Notes: generated from the sequence alone by a model not told the origin. Shown: positions 1-13,300, counted from the stretch's first letter. The stretch: DNA of 64,000 nt from Embiotoca jacksoni (GCA_022577435.1 JAKOON010000014.1:1014501-1078500); one strand, 5' to 3'. A program made the numbers and translations.

Positions 1-27
1 ACACACACACACACACACACACACACA
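1..27. repeat. (AC)n microsatellite cut by the window edge
   Basis: Uninterrupted AC dinucleotide run beginning at the first base, so its true length is unknown. Confidence 0.95.
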
Positions 28-589
28 ATGTCAATACCAAAACAGAAAACAGAAGCAAACATTTTGTTTTTTATGCCCGTATGTGATTTAACAGACTTTT
101 CTACGAGGCCAATATATAAAATCCTTATCTTTAGAACATAAAATCTTTGGGCTCCTCCTTCTGTTTGAACAATTTAATGACCTACTAAACCAGATGCTCT
201 AAAGTAATGTGGTTAACTTTTTACTGCTGAGATTTAGAAATAAAATCTTCCCTATATTATATCAGTAGCCTATTTGATTAAATATAATCCACATATTTGA
301 TATCTTGTGAGACTAGCAGCTTTAAATATAATGCTTAAAATGCTAAACTTTTTATCCCAGTATCAGTTTATCATATCTACAAGAAACGTTGGGATATACG
401 TCATTTAAAAAGCTAGTTTTTAGATATAACTTAATGCATTTAAAAAAAAAAAAAAAAAAAAAGTATTTAAGTGTATCTTATGACTGCCGAATTGAAAGGT
501 GTTATTTACAAAATTTAAAATGCCTTTAGATTTTTTTTTTAACCCGGGTTTACCCGAAACAAAGTGAGAGCCAACTTTAAAATGGCAGA

Positions 590-930
590 TTTTTAAATGC
601 GCATTCGGCCTCCGGGATTCTGTCCACACAACAGAGGGGTTAGTGTTCGTGGGAGCGCCTCAGCGCCGCAGCGCCGCAGGCATCCACACGCTGTTTGTGT
701 TAATAAAGCAGCTCCATCATCCTTCGCGCTCACCGAGTTCGACGAGTTTTCTCCATTTTCAGACTTTTCTCCATTTTCAGACTTTTCACCTCTCATTGCA
801 GATAAAAACCCGAATTTCTTCCCACAAAAAAAAGAAGCTTTCAGTGATGACTCCGACTCCAACCAGCTCCATCTGTCAAGCGCCGAGTGCGACCGGCCAG
901 CTGCGCGCGCTCACCTGTCAGGACACGCGC
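590..930. promoter_or_regulatory. CpG-dense patch, possible promoter or CpG island upstream of htr3b
   Basis: This stretch is much richer in CG dinucleotides than the AT-rich DNA on either side, with clusters near 597-690, 722-742 and 880-932. It includes a GCCGCAGC-type tandem motif around 662-680 and a short direct duplication of CTCCATTTTCAGACTTTT at about 750-790. No recognisable protein is encoded on either strand. It lies 1.4 kb upstream of the htr3b start, so it could serve htr3b or a divergent upstream gene (USP28 occupies that side in human). Function is inference only. Confidence 0.3.
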
Positions 931-1065
931 GTGCACTGTGTGGTGGTGGTGGGGGGGGGGGGTCGCTCACATTAAACAGCACGCGTGCACTGTGTGGTGG
1001 TGGTGGTGTGTGTGTGTGTGTGTGTGTGGGGGGGGGGGGGGTCGCTCACATTAAACAGCACGCGC
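931..1065. repeat. Tandem duplication with expanded G and GT runs
   Basis: GTGCACTGTGTGGTGGTGG occurs at 931 and again at 985, and the core GTCGCTCACATTAAACAGCA occurs at 962 and again at 1041. Between the cores the first copy has a 12-13-base G run, while the second has GT repeats followed by a G run. Unequal unit lengths (54 and about 78 bp) fit duplication followed by slippage of the simple runs. Confidence 0.8.
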
Positions 1066-2375
1066 GCACTCGCGACCTGAATGACGAGACGTTTCTTGGT
1101 GTAATTCAATACTTCTAGTGTCTGTGACCGATTTAAACTGTTTAAAACATTACTACCCCAATGACTTTACAGCATGTGGAGAGACTGTGACTTCAGCCTC
1201 AGATACTTATACACTAAAATATATATATATATATATATTTTAAACTCCCACTTTATTCTGTATTTTTCCAGTTTAAGAAGCTGTTTGATGTTATAATTTT
1301 AGCATCACTCCATGTTTTGCTCTTTTATTACAGATTTTCTGATGAAAACTTGGATTTTAATGTGATTCAATGAGATTTGTTGATTGCGGTGGCGGGGCGT
1401 GGTTAGCTCAGCTGCAGGGGGGGAGGGGGGGAGGAGGGAGGGAGTGGTTCAGGGAACGGTGCCGGGAGGAGGATAATTGAACTGAATCGGGGGAACTGGT
1501 TTCTTCCCTTATATAAGTGAGCAGGACCTGGTGGGGGTGGGGGGGAGGAGGTGGGGCAGGAGAGGGCCGGCCTCTCCTCCACACCGGGTGGAGCAGAGTG
1601 TGTCCCGCAGTGTGGATAAACCAAACTTTGTGCCTCAGAAGTGCTACATTGATATTCTAGCAATTATAATATTAATAAATAATAATAATAACAACAAACT
1701 TTACTTGTTAAATGTAGCTGAAAGTAACAGAATTATGTTAAAATGTAATTTAAAAATAAAAATGCCAATATTAAGATTAAACACAACACAACATTAAAAA
1801 AATTGAGTTAAAATATAGAAGGCATTAGGTTCTCAGAGTAGTTGTTTTTTAAGTAATAACAATCTGTGATGAACTGTAAAAGTTTTTTTTAATATACAAA
1901 ACATACCTTATGTAATACCTTAAAGAGTATACTTTAATAAATCTCAAAACTTTAACACTTTTTGATAGTTAAGTACAGTAAATATCAGATACTTTAAGAC
2001 TTTTAATAAAGTAAAATTTAGGTGGCTAACTTACCAAAGTTATTTTCTGGTTTGATATCTGCACTTTTGACTGAAGCCTGACTCTCAGGTAATTTAAATT
2101 AATGTTCATAATCCTCTGAAGTGGCACTAAACAAACCTTCAGGGATTTAGTTTTTGTTCTGTCCGGCGTGTTTCATGATTATCTGTATCACCTTACACGG
2201 ACAGTGGAAAATCAATATCAGTGCATCCAAAATGTCTGCAGTACCCTGTTCATTGTTCCTCTCTTACACCCTGGACAGCTTGAACCTATGAGATGAATCT
2301 GTGGATATTTCTTATATTAACACGACAAACATTTGGACGTGGCACCTGTAAACTGGAAGGTTAAGTTTTGTCTTG

Positions 2376-5300
2376 ATGTCTCTCATTTGGCTGATACTGT
2401 TGCTCTCAGGTAAGATGCTTTTTTCTTTTAGCTGAAAGAAATGTCCAAACAGTTGAATTTTCTTTAACAGCAATAATTTATTTGCACGTTCGATATCACC
2501 TGCAGGGTTTTATTCTAGGAATTTTTAGAATTTTAGTTTGTTTTTAAGGCGTCCCAGTTTGCCCACGTTGGTGATCTAGCTTTAACTTTCAGCCCATGTG
2601 GCTGAATGTGTGCCAGAGAAGCCGAAGAGATCCGCTCTGAACCAGCTGACCAGGACCCTGCTGAGGAGATACGACTGCGGAGTCCGACCCGTTCAAAACT
2701 GGACCAGTACCACCACTATTTACATAGACCTCATTCTACAGTCCGTCCTTGCAGTGGTAGGTCAGCTTTAAATGATTATTTACACTGCTGCTAAAATGAA
2801 CTGTTTTTCTTCCACTAGTTAGAGAAATTTCATTTCTTGTAAAGAGACATTTTATTCAATGTCAGTGTTCGTTTCTTGGCCAAATACAAAGTTGGCAAAG
2901 AAGCTGGGATTTGTAGTTTTTCCTTAAAATGTCAATGTTCATCATATTTTTTTTTATTCATTTTAATATCTTTATTTATGTAATATAAGGTTAATTAAAC
3001 TCAAATTGTAACTACAGAAGCTTTAATATAAAGCAAAAGTAGGCTATTGTTAAGAGTATCTTTCATCACATTCAAGACATTTTTCTTTTCCCAGGATGGA
3101 AAGACTCAGAGCATAACCACAAGTATTTGGTACAGACAGGTACATCGCCTCTGCATTTTCTTTATGTTTAACAACTTCTTCATTGTATATTGCAAGTCTT
3201 GTGAATGCAAAATTATTTCCTTTATCATTGGTAACACAGGCAGTTAAGTTGTACTTTTGCTTTTTAATATATCTGCTTTTTCTCTTGCGTATGAATCCTG
3301 TTATTTTACCTGAAAACCTGCCGTTTTCAGATCTGGAGGGATGAGTTCCTTGTCTGGGATCCGGAGGAGTTTGATGGCATCAACGAGATCTCGCTGTCGT
3401 CTGACGCCATCTGGATACCCGATGTTATCGTCAGTGAATTGTAAGACGTTACTGAAACAGTCACTTTAAAACATATTTGTAAAGTGCTGCAGTCAACTGT
3501 CTGTCAGTATGACGGTCTGATGCATGCTGTAGTTATACTATGAATATTAAATCAGACCAAAAGTACAGATTGAAAAAGGTTTTTTCTGTGGCAAGGTTTG
3601 CTCATTTCAGAGTGTGTCCTTGTCCTTCACAAACTAAATGTGAATATGTGACTGCACAACTTGACCTCGGGGCCTGGACCTTGAAATGCTCTCAGAAAAT
3701 AACAGAAGCATTCACTGTGTTTACTGTAATTCAAGACAGTCTATATTGAAATAAAACAACATACCTGGAAACCGAGGGTCAAATATATTTTAAAATGTAG
3801 ACACTACTGAAATGGACTGAAAAATATGAAGTAAAAATGTTGTGTAATAATGTACATGATGAATAGTAGACAATCTACAGGATACATGTCCTTTAACATA
3901 CTGTAGATAAATATTACACAAGAAATTGTCCTTATTATTGCTATCCTCCTCTTTGATGTAGAAACATCGCCATGGTGATCAATAAATCTAAATAAAAGTA
4001 AATTCCACTGAACTAAATTGTGGTAATCAGTCACGGCACGTGAACCGCCACACTTCCACCACAGTTACATACGGAGGTCATGGTGACATAAAGGTTTTTA
4101 GTCGTCTCGCCTTTCCTTCCTCTCTCTTTCATGTGTTCCCAGTGTGGACGAGGGGAAGTCCACTCCGATCCCGTACGTTTACGTCAACTCCTCCGGCTCG
4201 GTGAAGAACTACCGGCCCGTACAGGTGGTGCTGGCCTGCAGCCTGGAGATGTACGCCTTTCCGTTTGACAAGCAGAACTGCAGCCTCACCTTCCGCAGCT
4301 GGCTTCACTCGGGTCGGTTTCTGTCCTCAGATGGAGTGTTGGGAAAAAAAAGAAAAAGAGTTTGGCTATTTTACAGCATATAGTTTTCACTGCGGTGCAG
4401 AACAGCTTTAAAAAATGTGCTTGACACAATATTCCTAACTTAGGATCCATTTTCAATGACCTTCGATCAACTAAACCTATTCAGGCCAACCTTAAGTCCA
4501 AGTGAACATTTGTGCCAAATTTGAAGGAGGTCCCGCAAAGCATTTACAAGATATTACATTCAGAAGAAACATGGAAACGTGATCTTACAGTGACCATCGA
4601 CCTTTACCTCCAAAATCTAAAAAGTTCATCCTTGAGTCCAAGAAAACATTTGTGCCAAATTTGAATTCACAAAATGTACTTGTACTTGCAATGAGAAAAC
4701 AGAAATGTACTGCTTTGTTCTGTTGTTCTTCCCGTTCCCTGACATTTTTGCTGTGTATTATCTTTTCCGTCCACAGTGAAAGAAATAGACCTGGCTCTGT
4801 GGAGGAGTGCGGAGGCCGTAGCCAACGATAAAAGGGAGTTCATGAACGACGGTGAATGGGAACTGCTGTCCATTCCTTCACACTACCTGCAGATCCGCCA
4901 AGACGACACCGACTACGCTCAAATCCAGTTCAATGTATGTTCCTTACTGTCTCATTCATCACATTTAAAGAGAGGAAAACTGGAACAGAAAACCATAGTG
5001 AAAGTTATCTTTACCCTGAACCTATCCTGGTATCTAACGGTAACAGCTGAGCAACGAGTGACTGCGATGACGGTGATTGCTCGTCGATGGTGAGCTTTAA
5101 ACTGTAAACCCTCCACGGGAAGCGTGAAGCAATCGGCTGTGACCTTCCTGGATCGAGCCGATGCGCTGAAGCCAAAACGATGAGGCCGAGGCCGTTTCCT
5201 GGCAAGCAAAGAGACAGATAGAGAGAAGAGCTGATAGACAGAGGAGGGCGAGCAACCATAATGAGACTGTCTCAGTGGCCGCCTGATCAATGGACTTCTT

Positions 5301-7515
5301 GTTAGAGGCGAGCAAAATGGCCCCATAGCCCCGATGCAGGTGGAGAGCACGGAGGGCTGCTGTTTATTCAGCCCAGAGAGAGAAGGCTTTCTGGTAATAG
5401 AGCGTTTCACTGGGACATGATTACATTAAGGGAGTTCTGTTGCAAAGAGTATATACGTCATACAAAACGTGTTTCAGCTGGAAAAAGATGCAGAGTCATT
5501 TTTTTGTGTTGAAATAAAAACGGTCTTGCTTTTCTCTACCTGCACAATAATACAGAGTATAGCCTGCAAAGAGCAAATACCTTCTACTAATATCAGTGGA
5601 AAAATAGGTGGAGACAGAAAACTCAGACAACTACTTCAAAATCCGCACAAATAACAACAACAAAAATCTAGAAAAATATTCTATATTTTTATGCCATTTT
5701 TGCAAACTCAGTTAAAATGAGATGATATTTTTTTCTCACTGTCCTTATCTTTGGTTCAGGTGTTGATCCGCCGGCGCCCCCTGTTGTACGTGGTGGGCCT
5801 CCTCATCCCCAGCATCTTCCTTATGCTGGTGGATGTGACCAGTTTCTACCTGCCTCTGAACAGCGGCACACGCATCGTCTTCAAGATCAGCATCCTGCTG
5901 GGCTACACCGTCTTCAGGGTGAACCTGACCGACGAGCTGCCGGCTACCGCTGTCAGGACGCCGCTCATCGGTCAGATAGTTCACGATTTCTATTCTATTA
6001 CAATCTCCCTGTTGTAGCCCTCCATTTTTGAAGGAATATTTTTTGATATATCTACTGTTTTTTGTAGTATATCTTCTAGACATTGTACTTACTTACTTTT
6101 TCTGTTTTTGCAACCAGATAACCTACTGGTCTCACATAACAAATTCCAAAATGCAACAAGAACTACAATCCCGAGGAATCCAGCAGAATGACATCAGTAA
6201 CCTGTGCAGAGTTTTAAATGTCTGCAACTACGAAAGGGATAGAAGAAACCGGTTTACTGAGTGTCCTGAATAACTTTTAGGGAAACAAAAGAATCTTCTT
6301 AAAATCTAAAACATCCTACAATTGAACTATGAAAACTGATTAGTTTCACCTGTCCCTCGTGGTCCTTCCCTCCCTGCTGTATTTAGTCTGTCAACTACTT
6401 TCTGTTTCCCAAACCACAAATGTCCACGTCCCAGCGGTCACGTTAACGTCATGAGGCGCTGATGTTGATGGAGAGACGACACTCATCAAGGTCGTTGCTT
6501 CCTGCTGTCCCGCGTTCAACCAGGGAACACTTTAAACTTTTTGATTGCACCTCATGCTCTTTAAAAACTGCAAATATTACGAGAAAGTAGATAATAAGGA
6601 AAGTCAGTTTAGGTCTAAATAGTGCAGCACTAACAGAGTGGCACAACATGGAGGGAAGTTTGGAAACGTGACAACTATCACTGACGCTTTAACCTGATTA
6701 CTGACTCTGATTTAGTGATTGTGTAAATATCCAGAGTCGAGATCTTCCCTGATTTCCCTCCCATCTCCGTTCAGGTGTGTTCTTTGCGGTGTCCATGGCC
6801 CTGCTGATGCTCAGTCTGACCAAGTCTATCCTGGTCGTGAAGCTGCTGCACCACAGCGAGCAGGAGGTCAGGCAGATGTCGGTGTCGGCCTGCCTGCTGG
6901 ACAAGTACGGCTCGGCGACTCACGGCTTCACGGCGAGCGCCTTGACTTCCACCAAAACCCTCGACCACATCGACTCGTCCGGAGGTAGGCTGGAGGCTCA
7001 AAAGGCCGTTCAGAGCTCGTTCTGGCTTTCTGATTACAAAAATAACTTCATGAGTCACGGCTGAGAGACGCTCGGATAAAAAAAGGAAGCATGTTTTATC
7101 TGAACCCTAAAAATAGGATGAAACACTCAACTCAAAGCGTCACAGGTATCGGGGGAATTGTCTCATCCTCACTGATGCTCACGTTCATTTGCATGAATCT
7201 ATATTCATTGTTCGGATTTTAAACCTAGAATTTCTTGATCTCATTCCAGATTACGAGCTGGAAGCCTCTCTGGATGAAGACCTGCTGTCCCTGAACGAGA
7301 TCCAGGACGCTCCCTCTGGACTGGACTGGCTCCTCCAGGAGCTGGTGTCCCTCCGCACGGCTTTATCCCAGGACGACAGCGAGTCTTCGGTGCAGGCCGA
7401 CTGGCTGGCCCTCTGCTCCAAGCTCGACCGCTGCCTGTTCCGCCTCTACCTGTTGGTTCTGGCCGTGTACGCCGGCACTCTGCTGCTGCTCTGGGCCAGC
7501 TGGAGCTCTGCCTGA
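2376..7515 (+). CDS. htr3b: 5-hydroxytryptamine receptor 3B-like subunit (Cys-loop ligand-gated channel), 9 exons, 455 aa
   Basis: Coding exons: 2376-2409, 2593-2756, 3095-3139, 3331-3440, 4143-4312, 4777-4934, 5760-5970, 6775-6984, 7250-7515. All introns are GT-AG and the sum is 456 codons including TGA. The product is a subunit of the serotonin-gated cation channel, expected to work with 5-HT3A in the plasma membrane. Visible: a hydrophobic signal start (MSLIWLILLLS), an NWT glycosylation site in exon 2, the WYRQ loop-D motif in exon 3, the Cys-loop C150-C164, M1 about 234-256, M2 about 265-284, M3 about 298-320, and M4 about 432-452. The B identity rests on PYVYVNSSG, YAFPFDKQNCSLTF, AQIQFNV and RIVFK...GYTVFRVN, which match mammalian 5-HT3B rather than 5-HT3A. 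The MA-helix positions that are basic in 3A are D409, S413 and A417. Introns 3-7 are 460-825 bp and hold nothing recognised except the repeat at 4441-4670. Start chosen because it gives a signal peptide in phase with exon 2. Confidence 0.93.
4441..4670 (+). repeat. Fish dispersed-repeat fragment in htr3b intron 5
   Basis: Two similar blocks of about 35 bp, at 4491-4525 and 4631-4665, share the core TGTGCCAAATTTGAA exactly 140 bp apart. Between them are phrases such as GACCTTTACCTCCAAAATCT. I recognise this kind of sequence from widespread fish repeats with an internal GTGCCAAATTTGAAG motif, but I cannot name the family. It interrupts no exon. Confidence 0.55.
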
Positions 7516-8180
7516 ACCGACTACACATTTAGACGCGTCTTTTTAATGCATTTAGACGTCATGCTTTTTGGATTACGATGTCAGACGTTCATATTAAACG
7601 GTGCCAAAATGTATGTAAAAGTAAAAACGCAGCCTTACGATTGGTCCGAACACTCGATCCGATGACGTCAGCCCTGTCGAACTGGTATCATCCTACTATA
7701 TGACGAAAATGGGAGGTTCAGGAAAGCTCAGGAAAGTCGGTTTGACGTCACTTTACATGCAAAAATAACAGTGAAAAATTAGGTAAAATAAGCAGACTTG
7801 GTTGGCCTCACCTACTTAGTCTGCTAGCTGTGTTGAATGTTAACTTCCTGCCATTTATCTTTTGCCTTTAATTGCTTTTTGCATTTAATCTTGCTGCATT
7901 TTATGCTTTATGTGAAGAACTTTGAAATACCTTGTTGTTAAAATGTGATGTACAAATACAATATATGAAAAAACCCTGAAAACAAGCATAAGTGTGTCAC
8001 CTATAATGAATTTGTTTAAAATATGTCAAGAAGTGGTCGTATTTAATTTCTCTTTGACATATTTTGTTGGAACTGACTAAATAGTTGAATATTATTGTTG
8101 TATAATTCAGATTTTTTTCACAATTGGGCTTTTTTGTGTGTCATTTTATGAGTTATAATAAGTCAATAAATGTTTAAAGT
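7516..8180 (+). other. htr3b: Probable htr3b 3' UTR
   Basis: Noncoding DNA following the htr3b stop. The first perfect AATAAA on the + strand is at 8165-8170; an earlier ATTAAA-like site lies near 7592. The end is inferred from the polyadenylation hexamer only. Confidence 0.35.
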
Positions 8181-9186
8181 AAAATTCAAATTAAGAGAGC
8201 CTTCAATGTTGGTGATTTTACACACAACTACAGCAAATACTAAAGGTCAAAGGTTAAGTTGGTATTTAAACTGTGACAAACTGAGATTTAGTGTAGTAAT
8301 AATAATAATAATAATAATTATATATATATATATTTTAAAAGCCAATACAAATGACTGTTAAAAGTACAAAAATAAAATTCCAGCAGTCAGAAACCTTAAG
8401 ATATTCTGTGTCCGTCCTCCCGCCGCTGCATCGTAACACCGCCCGGCTGAAAGAGACATTATTGCATCGGTGGTCGGTTATTATGTTTCCCGACAGAGAA
8501 TATTTACTCTGAGATAACGTATAATAAAGCAGCTTCCCCACTGCCAGTGTGATGTTATGATATTGTATTCATACTTTAATCTCCATCTCTACTGCCACAA
8601 AATAGATCAATGGAAAGCATTCAGAGCTCAGCAGCTGTGTCTCTATTCCCCGTTGGTTTCCCCTAATAGTCGTGATAAGAATATCAAAAGTGCATCACAG
8701 AGAAACTTGCCAGTGGAACAATCCATATTAATGCAATTTTGATGCGATCCGCAGCCTCCTCTTCCAGTGGATCTGGTTGAAAGATGTTATGCAACACAAC
8801 TGAAGATAAATGTTTCATCACTGCTTTGTGTGTTCGAGTCAAGATTTACTTTGAGTATCTTTGTCATTTCAAGATCTTTTATTTTGAATAAAAGAGAATG
8901 AATGAGATTGTTTTGTCAGTGAATTCCTTTTCTGAAATATTACAGGCTGACTGTAAGCTTATATTTAGAAAGACAACTACGAGCCCTCAAAGGCTGCTCT
9001 GCTCATGTTCATTATTGTTGAAGCATGGACTGCAGACAGCTGAGAAAGTAGGCCACAAACACATCTGCAGGAAATGTAACATGAATGAAGCTAAAGTCTT
9101 GTTACAGCTCTGCTTGGCTTTCATTTATTGGACTGAAAGCTTCAAAACCAAAGCAGATTTCAGAGCATTGTTTGAATTGTACTCTT

Positions 9187-9692
9187 AAAAAAAAAGCTCA
9201 GCCAAAATACAAGAAAATTAAACCATAAATTTTAGGATACAACGATCTAATAGCAGTAAAATCATCTGTCCATGCAGTGAGTTAATTTGACTTGACAAGA
9301 AAACTTAAAATCAGCTGGTTCCTGTTTAGAAATAATAAACTCTGAGAAATGTTTAAAGGTTTGAACTCAGTAGAAAATGCTGGTTTTTTAGATCAAACTG
9401 CTTGAGATCAGACTTACAGCAAAATAAGAAGAAGAAACACATCAAATATTTGTAGATAATTCGTAATACATTTTTTTTATTATTGAAAAAAGGCTCTCAA
9501 TACAAGCTGAATTCAGAATTCAGGCTTTCTTCAGTCTCTGAAATGTAGTTTTGAGTTCTTCAGATGTAAAATTAATGCAATATTTAGTGATCTGGAGTAA
9601 TTAAGTTAAAACAAAGCAAACCTGTTAAATTAGAACATAGACTGTAAAAAAAGCTCAGCCAAAATAGAAGAAAAATGAAACTGTGAATTTAA
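9187..9692 (+). repeat. Direct repeat pair of about 48 bp, 457 bp apart
   Basis: AAGCTCAGCCAAAATA occurs at 9194 and 9651, and similarity continues downstream with a few substitutions (AAGAAAATTAAACC versus AAGAAAAATGAAAC). The spacing suggests either an old tandem duplication or two fragments of one dispersed element. Confidence 0.65.
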
Positions 9693-10231
9693 GTGGACAC
9701 TTTCTACACATTATCAATATTATTATTACTATTATTATCCTGGAAAACATGTCCAGCAGCAGCACTTTCAACTTCCAGACAAATAAGCCAAACCTATAAA
9801 TGACTCCTTTGTATAACAGCCAGATGTTACATCCTCTCCTTTTATTTTGAAAGGCCATTTTAATGTATTTAATCAATTTGCCATTTCCATTTCATTTTAA
9901 CATCAGATTTTTGTCCTAAACCAACCAGACTGGCCATTTTATGTCTTTTAAGACAATAAACTGAGACTCTTTCTATCTGTAGGTGAGATGACACTCTTTC
10001 CTGTTAGTTTCTTACTTAAAAATCACTAATATTCTGCTCTGCTGTTGTTACTTGATTAAATAATTTCTCCAGCATGAAATATGATCCGGTCTCAGAGCTC
10101 CGTAACTTGTATTTATGTGGGTGAGCTGCTGCTGTATTATCGAAGGAGGAGGAGTGGCGTCATGGCCGGAGGATACACCCTCACCAGCGGAGTGACACTA
10201 ACGAGGTCACGCTGTTGGATGTGAGTGAAGT

Positions 10232-10296
10232 GGACGGATATCGTGGACGGATATCGTGGATGGATATCGTGGATGGATATGGTGGATGGATATGGG
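10232..10296 (+). repeat. 13-bp minisatellite (5 units) just upstream of htr3a
   Basis: Five contiguous 13-base units follow GGAYGGATATCGT, with the last two changed to GGATGGATATGGT and GGATGGATATGGG. The array ends 81 bases before the htr3a start codon, so it probably lies in the leader or core promoter. The YGATATC-like core could bind a factor repeatedly, but that is conjecture. Confidence 0.85.
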
Positions 10297-10377
10297 GGAT
10301 GTGGGTGTCAGGTGACCCGAGGCCTTTCATCAGAGCAACAGGCACACTTCAGAGGGACACACAGGTGAACCGGCACC

Positions 10378-13300
10378 ATGAGACTCTCAACCGCCTGGAC
10401 GGCACTGATTTACCTGCTGATTCATGGAGCATCCAGAGCCTACACAGGTAAACCAACTTCTCAATATATACATCCAAATATTTCATTATTAAACTAAGCT
10501 AACGGCATAACGGAGTGTTTTAATTCACTAAAAAAGAGGATGTTTTGGACCAACTTTAAAAAAAAAAAAATCCAATTGTTGCACCTAAAGTTTTTTTTTT
10601 TCTTCTAATTCTATTTAGGATTTGGTCAAACTTAAAATTATGATTTAATATCAATCTGAAACATTTATTTTACACAAGATGTACTTTCATATAAAGTAAA
10701 AAAAAGAAGATAAGGGACAAACAGCATTTTTCCACTTTGTTACAACTTCACTTCTTCACATTGGAAAAAAAAATTATATTTACAATTATATCAAAGTAAA
10801 GTTTTTTACTTTCTAAGTAAAATCTGAGTAATTCCAAATTAGTAAATGAGAATTTTTATTGACCAATTTGGAATCTCACATTCAACAAATATCTACAGAA
10901 ATACACATTTTAATGTCTTTAAAATACATTATAAAAACATATCAGGACTGATATGATGTTATTATTTTAATTTAAACTTTACTGTAGAGTTAATTATCTG
11001 TTATTTTAGGAAACTCAGATGACATAACAACTACTACGTTCTATGTTCGTGCCACAGAGGATTAAAATTAAAAATATCACTGCTGATTAGGAATAAATTT
11101 GATTAAAACGTTACATAACAATACAGATTTTGTCATTTTCTGCGTGTTTACTATAAATTAGAAGCTGATTATTGGGCGTTTTTTGTTATTTGGTCAGTTT
11201 AGAGAATTTCTTCGTGATGGTTATTAAACTTTAACAAACTGCCGGCATTTTTATTTGTTGAAAATACAATATATAACAAATGTAAACGTTAAAAGGTGCT
11301 TTTATTTTTAGATACATGTTGTAGGCTATTATTTCAAAAAGAAACTAGTAAAACAGAAAAAGTTATGAAAGTAATTTTATAACATTTGTATTAAAGTAAT
11401 GAGTAAGTTAGGTGGCTTTATTAAAAAGATTTCATTTCAAAATAATTGATAATTAAATGTTTTTGATGCCTTTCACTTCCGTTTAAGTTAGAAACAGAAT
11501 TAACTTGATGTAAATTGGATTATTCATCCATCACAGGCAACGTCTTCAACCAGTGTTCCCATTTTAGAGGCGTCTTAGGGCCTGATCATAAACTTATATT
11601 AAATCATGTTAAATAGACATAAACTTCTTTGTGTTTTGTTCCCTCAGTGAAGAAACTGGGCAGCAGCTCTGGGAGATTTGCTAACGCCACGTTAGTGCGA
11701 CTGTCTGAGTTTCTGAACGCCGGCTACAAGAAGGGAGTGAGACCGGTGAGAGACTGGAGGACGTCCACCATCGTGGCCATCGACCTCATGGTTTACTCCA
11801 TCCTCAACGTGGTGAGTCTTTTTAAAATCAACATCTTTCATAATTATCTGTATTACAACATAGAAACTGTCCTCATATGCTGCAATATGACCTGATCTGA
11901 TCAAATAAACATGATAATATTGTCTCTGATGACTCTGATTTCTCCTTTTATTCCACCGAAGGATGAGAAGAACCAGGTTTTGACGACGTATGTTTGGTAC
12001 AGACAGGTAGGAATCATTTAAACATCATGTTATCTCCAGTTATTTCAGAAACTCAAACCTAGTTTAAAATTGTTTTTATTATCTATTTATTTTATTTAGT
12101 TTTCTAAATTTCAATTTAATTTTAATTGAATATATACTTGTTGACTCAATTTTGGTATTTTATTAAGTTTTAGGTGTATTTTATTGATTTATTTGACAGT
12201 TTTTTTTTATCCATTTTAGTCAGTTTTACTTCTTGTTATATCTTTTTAAAAGTTTATTTAAATTTTAATTGACTTTTATGTATATGACTTTTATTTATTG
12301 TGGATCGTGAGGTGTGTGCGTGTGGAGAGGGATTATTTCTATTGTTTTTATTCTCATGCACTTTGTGTTAATGACTTCTGTATGAAAAGTTCTACTGATT
12401 TATCTTCTCCGATTCCTGAATGGTTCAGTCGTGGACGGATGAATTCCTGGTGTGGAATCCGGAGGACTTCGATGAAGTCAAACAGGTTTCGATACCGACG
12501 GCCAACGTGTGGGTGCCGGACATCCTCATCAATGAGTTGTAAGAGCTCTTTATTTCTGTCACACGCTCTCAGCCGTCCCGTTGTGCTCCACATGTTGTTG
12601 TCGTTGTCATTTCTGTGTCCGACCTGCAGCGTGGACGTGGGGAAGTCTCCAGACATCCCTTACGTCTACGTGACGCACGACGGACTGGTGCGCAACTACA
12701 AGCCCATCCAGGTGGTGACGGCCTGCACGCTCAACATCTATAACTTCCCCTTCGACGTCCAGAAATGCAGCCTGACCTTCCAGAGCTGGCTCCACACCAG
12801 TGAGACTGACCATTTAAATGAACTTTCTTTTGTTCTTAAATAAGTTTTCTGCACATTCTGATCTTATCAATCCTTCATATTATCATCAGGATTTGGTTTT
12901 CTTATGGTAAAGCTTTGCAAATTGGCATTTTGCATGAAAGAAAATGCCACAAGCAGTTTATATTTATTAAGTACCTGCATGCAAAGTGCAGCCCACAGAA
13001 AAACCAACAAGCCTGAACCTGATCAATACAGTCTTTAAAACGGCACCAGGTGCCGTCGGCGGTAAGTGGATCACCTGTCCTGTCTGGAGCATCCAGCTCC
13101 CTCCTGCTGAGACGGGAGCTCACGGAGCCGAGCGGCTCGCTGAAGGCGGCCTCGCTGCCGTGGCTGCTTCACGCTGCTCCCAATATCGTGTTCTATTTTG
13201 CAGTTGATGACATCAACATCACCCTGATGCGAAGCCCCGAGGAGCTCCGGGAGGACAAGAGCGTCTTCATGAACCAGGGCGAGTGGGAGCTGCTGCACAT

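Larger units (their letters stand above)
1..2375. other. Upstream flank of htr3b: no gene recognised
   Basis: Apart from the simple repeats, duplication and CpG-dense patch listed separately, the stretch is AT-rich with no homologous protein seen in six frames. Poly-A runs occur near 441-462, an AT run near 1,220-1,240, and purine/G-rich DNA at 1,415-1,560. The last 150-200 bases before 2,376 presumably include the htr3b leader. There is an upstream ATG-AGA-TGA at 2,288-2,296 and an overlapping short reading frame that starts at 2,293 and ends just before the htr3b ATG. Confidence 0.5.
8181..10377. other. AT-rich spacer between htr3b and htr3a
   Basis: No coding similarity found. It holds an (AAT)n/(AT)n microsatellite at 8295-8336 and a direct repeat pair at 9187-9235 and 9645-9692. 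From about 10,080 it becomes more GC-rich approaching the htr3a start; this last 300 bp is the natural place for the htr3a promoter and leader, but no clear TATA box or other named element was seen. Confidence 0.45.

Noticed and set aside
597..1118. Open frame of about 170 codons on the + strand in the CpG-dense region
   Set aside because: Half of it is produced by G and GT runs, and no similarity to a known protein was seen.
3540..3749. Open frame in htr3b intron 4
   Set aside because: AT-rich intron sequence with no coding bias; the receptor exons join cleanly around it.
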